A DNA stretch of 55,877 bases, taken from the NCBI RefSeq assembly GCF_000981225.1, contig NZ_LAJC01000034.1, positions 1-55,877 of the forward strand, written 5' to 3'. Under the pieces are notes generated by a model, which was not told the DNA's origin, did no database searches, and was given only the letters and a program-made list of their open reading frames with translations. The stretch is from Allosalinactinospora lopnorensis (GTDB taxonomy: Bacteria; Actinomycetota; Actinomycetes; Streptosporangiales; Streptosporangiaceae). The first letter of the stretch is position 1, and every line of letters starts with the position of its first letter. Below, piece after piece: positions 53,236-55,877 of this stretch. The position numbers were made by a program, and so were the translations under genes.

Positions 53236-55611
53236 TCAGCCGTGTCGCATTCCCGCGGAGTTCCTGGCCGCGGTCAGGCTTTCCCAGACACGCTCCGGGG
53301 TGGCCGGCATGTCGATGTGGTCCACCCCGAACGGGGTGAGCGCGTCAATCACCGCGTTGATGACGGCGGGAGTCGAGGCGATACTTCCGGACTCCCCCAC
53401 TCCCTTCACCCCCAACGGGTTGGTCGGTGACGGAGTCACCATGTGGTCGAGCGTGAAGCTGGGCAGATCCGGTGCACCCGGCGTGAGATAGTCCGTCATC
53501 GAGGCGCTGGTGAGGTTGCCGTCGTCGTCGTACACGGCCTCCTCGTACAGCGCCTGCCCGATGCCCTGGGCGATCCCGCCGTGCATCTGGCCGTCCACGA
53601 TCTCGGTGTTGATGACGACTCCGCAGTCGTCGACCCCGTAGTAGCGCGGAACCGCCACCTGCCCCGTCTCGGTGTCGATCTCCACGACACAGATGTGCGT
53701 GCCGAACGGGTATGTGAAGTTCGGTGGGTCGAAGAACTCCTGTTCCGAGAGTCCGGGCTCCATCCCCTCCGGAAGGTCGGACGCGGTGTGCGCGGCTGCA
53801 GCGACCTCCTGGATCGTCACCGCGTGACCGGGAGAGCCCACGACCGCGAACCGCCCGTTGTGGAACTCCAGGTCGGATTCTGCGGCTTCGAGCATGTGCG
53901 CGGCCAAGGTCCGCGCCTTGTCCACCACCTTCCCACAGGCGAGGTGCACCGCCGTTCCACCGACGGCTGCACTGCGGGACCCGTAGGTGTCCAGCCCGTA
54001 GGGCGCGGCATCGGTGTCGCCGTGGATCACGTGAACGTCGGCGAAGGGAACCCCCAACGCGTCGGCCACGATCTGCGCCCAGGTGGTCTCGTGCCCCTGG
54101 CCGTGTGGCGAGGTTCCCGTGACCACCTGCACGGTGCCGGTGGACATCATCCGGACCTGCGCGGTCTCCCATCCGGGCGCGTGCAGCCGCAGCGCGGCGG
54201 TCATCTTCGACGGCGAGAGTCCGCCGTTCTCCGTGTAACTGCACAGTCCGATGCCGAGCTGCCGTCGCTCACCGGCCGCGCGGCGTCGTTGCTGTTCGGC
54301 ACGCAGACTCCGGTAGTCCGCGAGTTCCAGCGCCCGATCCAGCGTGGCCTCGTAGCGCCCCGAGTCCATCTCCAGACCGGAGGGCGTGGTGGCGCCGTTC
54401 TCGAACGGCGGGTGGTAGTTACGGCGGCGGAGCTCCGCGGGATCCATCCCGAGCCTCCGGGCCAACGCGTCCATGGCGCGTTCCACCCCGTAGATGCCTT
54501 CGGTGCGGCCGGCGCCACGGTAGGAGTCGGTTGGTGTCTTGTTCGTGAAGACCCCCGTGCACTCCACAGAGTAAGCGCCGAAGGAGTACACGCCGGGGAA
54601 GATGAACGCGCTCAGCAGCGGAATTCCGGGCGTGAGGAGCTGGAGGTAGGCGCCCATGTCGGTGAGGATCCGGACCCGCATGCCCAGCAGCCGGCCCCCG
54701 CTGGTCGCCGCCAGCTCGACGTGCTGGATCTGGCCCCGTCCGTGTGTCATGGTCTGGCTGTCCTCGGACCGTTCCGCCACCCACTTCACGGGCTTGGCCA
54801 ACCGTCGGGCCAGCGCCACCCCGATGCACTCCTCCGGATAGACGTTCAGTTTGCCGCCGAAGCCTCCGCCAACGTCGGGCGCGATCACGCGGAGGTTCTG
54901 TTCCGCTACCCCGCACACACCGGCAAGCACACTGCGCAGGATGTGCGGGATCTGGGTGGAGGAGTGGAGAGTGAAGCCGTCACGGGCCGGATCCGGGGCG
55001 ACGACCACGGCTCGCGGCTCCATCGGAGTCGGCTGCAACCGCTGCTGCACGTAGCGCTCCTGGACCGTGACGTCGGCCTCGGCGAACGCCTCGGCCACAT
55101 CCCCGTTCTCCAGACCCCAGGTGTAGCTCTCGTTGGTGCCGAGCTGCTCGTGGACGAGAGGGCCATCGGCGATGGCCCTCTCGCTGTCGAGCACGACCGG
55201 TAAGGGCGTGTAGTCGACGTCCACGGCCTCCAGGGCATCGGCCGCCAGCCCGGGATCGGTCGCGGCGACCACCGCGACCGCTTCACCCACGAAGTTGACC
55301 TCGTCGACGGCCATCGGTGGGTGGTCGGGAATCGCGATGTCCTCAGTCACGGGCCAGGCACAGGGAATGGACCCCCACTCCCCGGTCAGATCGGCCCCGG
55401 TGAAGACCGCCATCACGCCGGGGCGCTGCGCCGCCGCCGAGACGTCGATCCCGTCGATCCGGGCATGGGCCAGTGGACTTCTCAGGATGGCCAGGTGCAG
55501 TGTGCCCGGAGGAGCCACGCTGCCGGTCCACCGCGCTCGTCCCGTCACCAGCGGGCCGTCTTCCTTACGCAGCGTCCCGCTCCCGATCTGGCGCGGTAGG
55601 GGATCGGTCAT
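53236..55611 (-). CDS. Xanthine dehydrogenase/CoxL-family molybdenum hydroxylase large subunit
   Basis: 791 residues; Mo-cofactor subunit that hydroxylates a carbon next to nitrogen or an aldehyde carbon. N-terminal domain GSGTLRKEDGPLVTGRARWT, HARIDGIDVSAAAQRPGVM; cofactor regions APDVGGGFGGKLNVYPEE, TPTDSYRGAGRTEGIYGVER, TSPHGQGHETTWAQIVADAL, YGSRSAAVGGTAV and the catalytic Glu in LGVKGVGESGSIASTPA. The active-site loop is SYRGAGR (form II type), not AYxCSFR, so it is not a true CO dehydrogenase. ATG follows GGAGG. FAD and 2Fe-2S subunits are not seen here and may lie beyond the window, upstream of this gene. Confidence 0.92.
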   Translation of the reverse strand: MTDPLPRQIGSGTLRKEDGPLVTGRARWTGSVAPPGTLHLAILRSPLAHARIDGIDVSAAAQRPGVMAVFTGADLTGEWGSIPCAWPVTEDIAIPDHPPMAVDEVNFVGEAVAVVAATDPGLAADALEAVDVDYTPLPVVLDSERAIADGPLVHEQLGTNESYTWGLENGDVAEAFAEADVTVQERYVQQRLQPTPMEPRAVVVAPDPARDGFTLHSSTQIPHILRSVLAGVCGVAEQNLRVIAPDVGGGFGGKLNVYPEECIGVALARRLAKPVKWVAERSEDSQTMTHGRGQIQHVELAATSGGRLLGMRVRILTDMGAYLQLLTPGIPLLSAFIFPGVYSFGAYSVECTGVFTNKTPTDSYRGAGRTEGIYGVERAMDALARRLGMDPAELRRRNYHPPFENGATTPSGLEMDSGRYEATLDRALELADYRSLRAEQQRRRAAGERRQLGIGLCSYTENGGLSPSKMTAALRLHAPGWETAQVRMMSTGTVQVVTGTSPHGQGHETTWAQIVADALGVPFADVHVIHGDTDAAPYGLDTYGSRSAAVGGTAVHLACGKVVDKARTLAAHMLEAAESDLEFHNGRFAVVGSPGHAVTIQEVAAAAHTASDLPEGMEPGLSEQEFFDPPNFTYPFGTHICVVEIDTETGQVAVPRYYGVDDCGVVINTEIVDGQMHGGIAQGIGQALYEEAVYDDDGNLTSASMTDYLTPGAPDLPSFTLDHMVTPSPTNPLGVKGVGESGSIASTPAVINAVIDALTPFGVDHIDMPATPERVWESLTAARNSAGMRHG

Positions 55612-55877
55612 CGTGCATGCCTCCTCATCGGCGGCACAGGCAATACCTGTTCCATCACGGAGAAACCATCACACGAAGCATCTCCATCAGCCGTCCGATC
55701 CACACCTACGCGCGCTGGTCAGGGGACCGGCGGCGGTCCACCGCCCTCAGCGGCTGAGCACTGCGGGCATCACCGCCCCGGCGGCCCGCAGCGCTCTGCG
55801 GCGACGCGATGGTCGAGCCCTGTGCGTCTCCCTCGAACAAGAACCGCGCCACCGACAGCCCTGGCCCAGTCGGCACT
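55612..55877. other. Window edge, nothing recognised
   Basis: Short open frames on the minus strand run off the edge but show no family pattern. Confidence 0.3.

Noticed and set aside
53236-55611. True aerobic CO dehydrogenase (form I CoxL)
   Set aside because: The active-site loop is SYRGAGR rather than AYxCSFR, so a Cu-binding CO dehydrogenase is unlikely.
1-55877. CRISPR arrays, rRNA operons, prophage or biosynthetic gene cluster
   Set aside because: No regularly spaced repeats, rRNA signatures, phage structural genes or PKS/NRPS modules were seen on either strand.

Overview
The window is about 56 kb of very GC-rich DNA with short intergenic gaps, frequent GTG/TTG starts, ATGA/GTGA gene overlaps and protein families typical of Actinomycetes (TIGR04222-type membrane protein, DUF5994, Excalibur domain, MEDS-HATPase regulators, single-chain acyl-CoA carboxylase). 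A Nocardiopsaceae- or Streptomyces-like chromosome is the best guess; no rRNA, complete tRNA, CRISPR array, phage or plasmid backbone is visible.

Layout. (1) 1-4.1 kb: a frameshifted membrane protein, a RibD-C reductase, an alpha/beta hydrolase and a TetR regulator with a perfect palindromic operator. (2) 4.1-12.3 kb: an acyl-acid module: AMP-forming acyl-CoA ligase, one-polypeptide biotin carboxylase/BCCP/carboxyltransferase and MHS-type transporter on the minus strand, and an acyl-CoA dehydrogenase on the plus strand whose promoter carries the same operator. (3) 12.4-17.1 kb: QsdR-type TetR, polysaccharide deacetylase, NhaA, HAD-IIA phosphatase, TetR remnant. (4) 17.3-24.1 kb: a three-subunit membrane formate dehydrogenase (Cys, not Sec) followed by a degenerate acyl-CoA-synthetase-like protein. 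(5) 25.2-33.1 kb: a mannitol-type PTS split into IIC, IIB and IIA, a polyol dehydrogenase, a LacI regulator, a phytanoyl-CoA-dioxygenase-like protein, an internally deleted aldo/keto reductase, a Gfo/Idh/MocA dehydrogenase and an IolE-like isomerase. (6) 34-40.3 kb: small secreted and membrane proteins, a MEDS-HATPase regulator, P1 and M20 peptidases. (7) 40.4-43.7 kb: an ArsR sensor and a nickel/cobalt ECF transporter (O, Q, M and an L-type extracytoplasmic subunit) with a promoter/operator. (8) 44.2-48.2 kb: a graveyard of IS5-, IS3-, IS481- and ISAs1-like fragments plus a tRNA 3'-end remnant, interrupted by a STAS/DUF5994 pair. (9) 48.2-55.6 kb: biotin carboxylase, BCCP, PxpC and PxpB in one operon, divergent PxpA, and a convergent molybdenum hydroxylase large subunit beyond a strong bidirectional terminator.

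The strongest biological lead is region 9: the separate parts correspond to the domains of urea carboxylase (BC, KipI/KipA-type carboxyltransferase, BCCP) combined with a lactamase-type PxpA, which suggests an ATP/biotin-dependent lactam or amide-processing system. The second is the TetR regulon of regions 1-2, linked by a repeated CTAAGC-N4-GCTTAG operator.

A caution for every user: ten genes are split by eleven apparent one-base indels, mostly in short G or C runs, and each is restored over its full family length by one base (two in the first gene). This looks more like uncorrected sequencing error than real decay; I annotate these genes across the break and give the break position.
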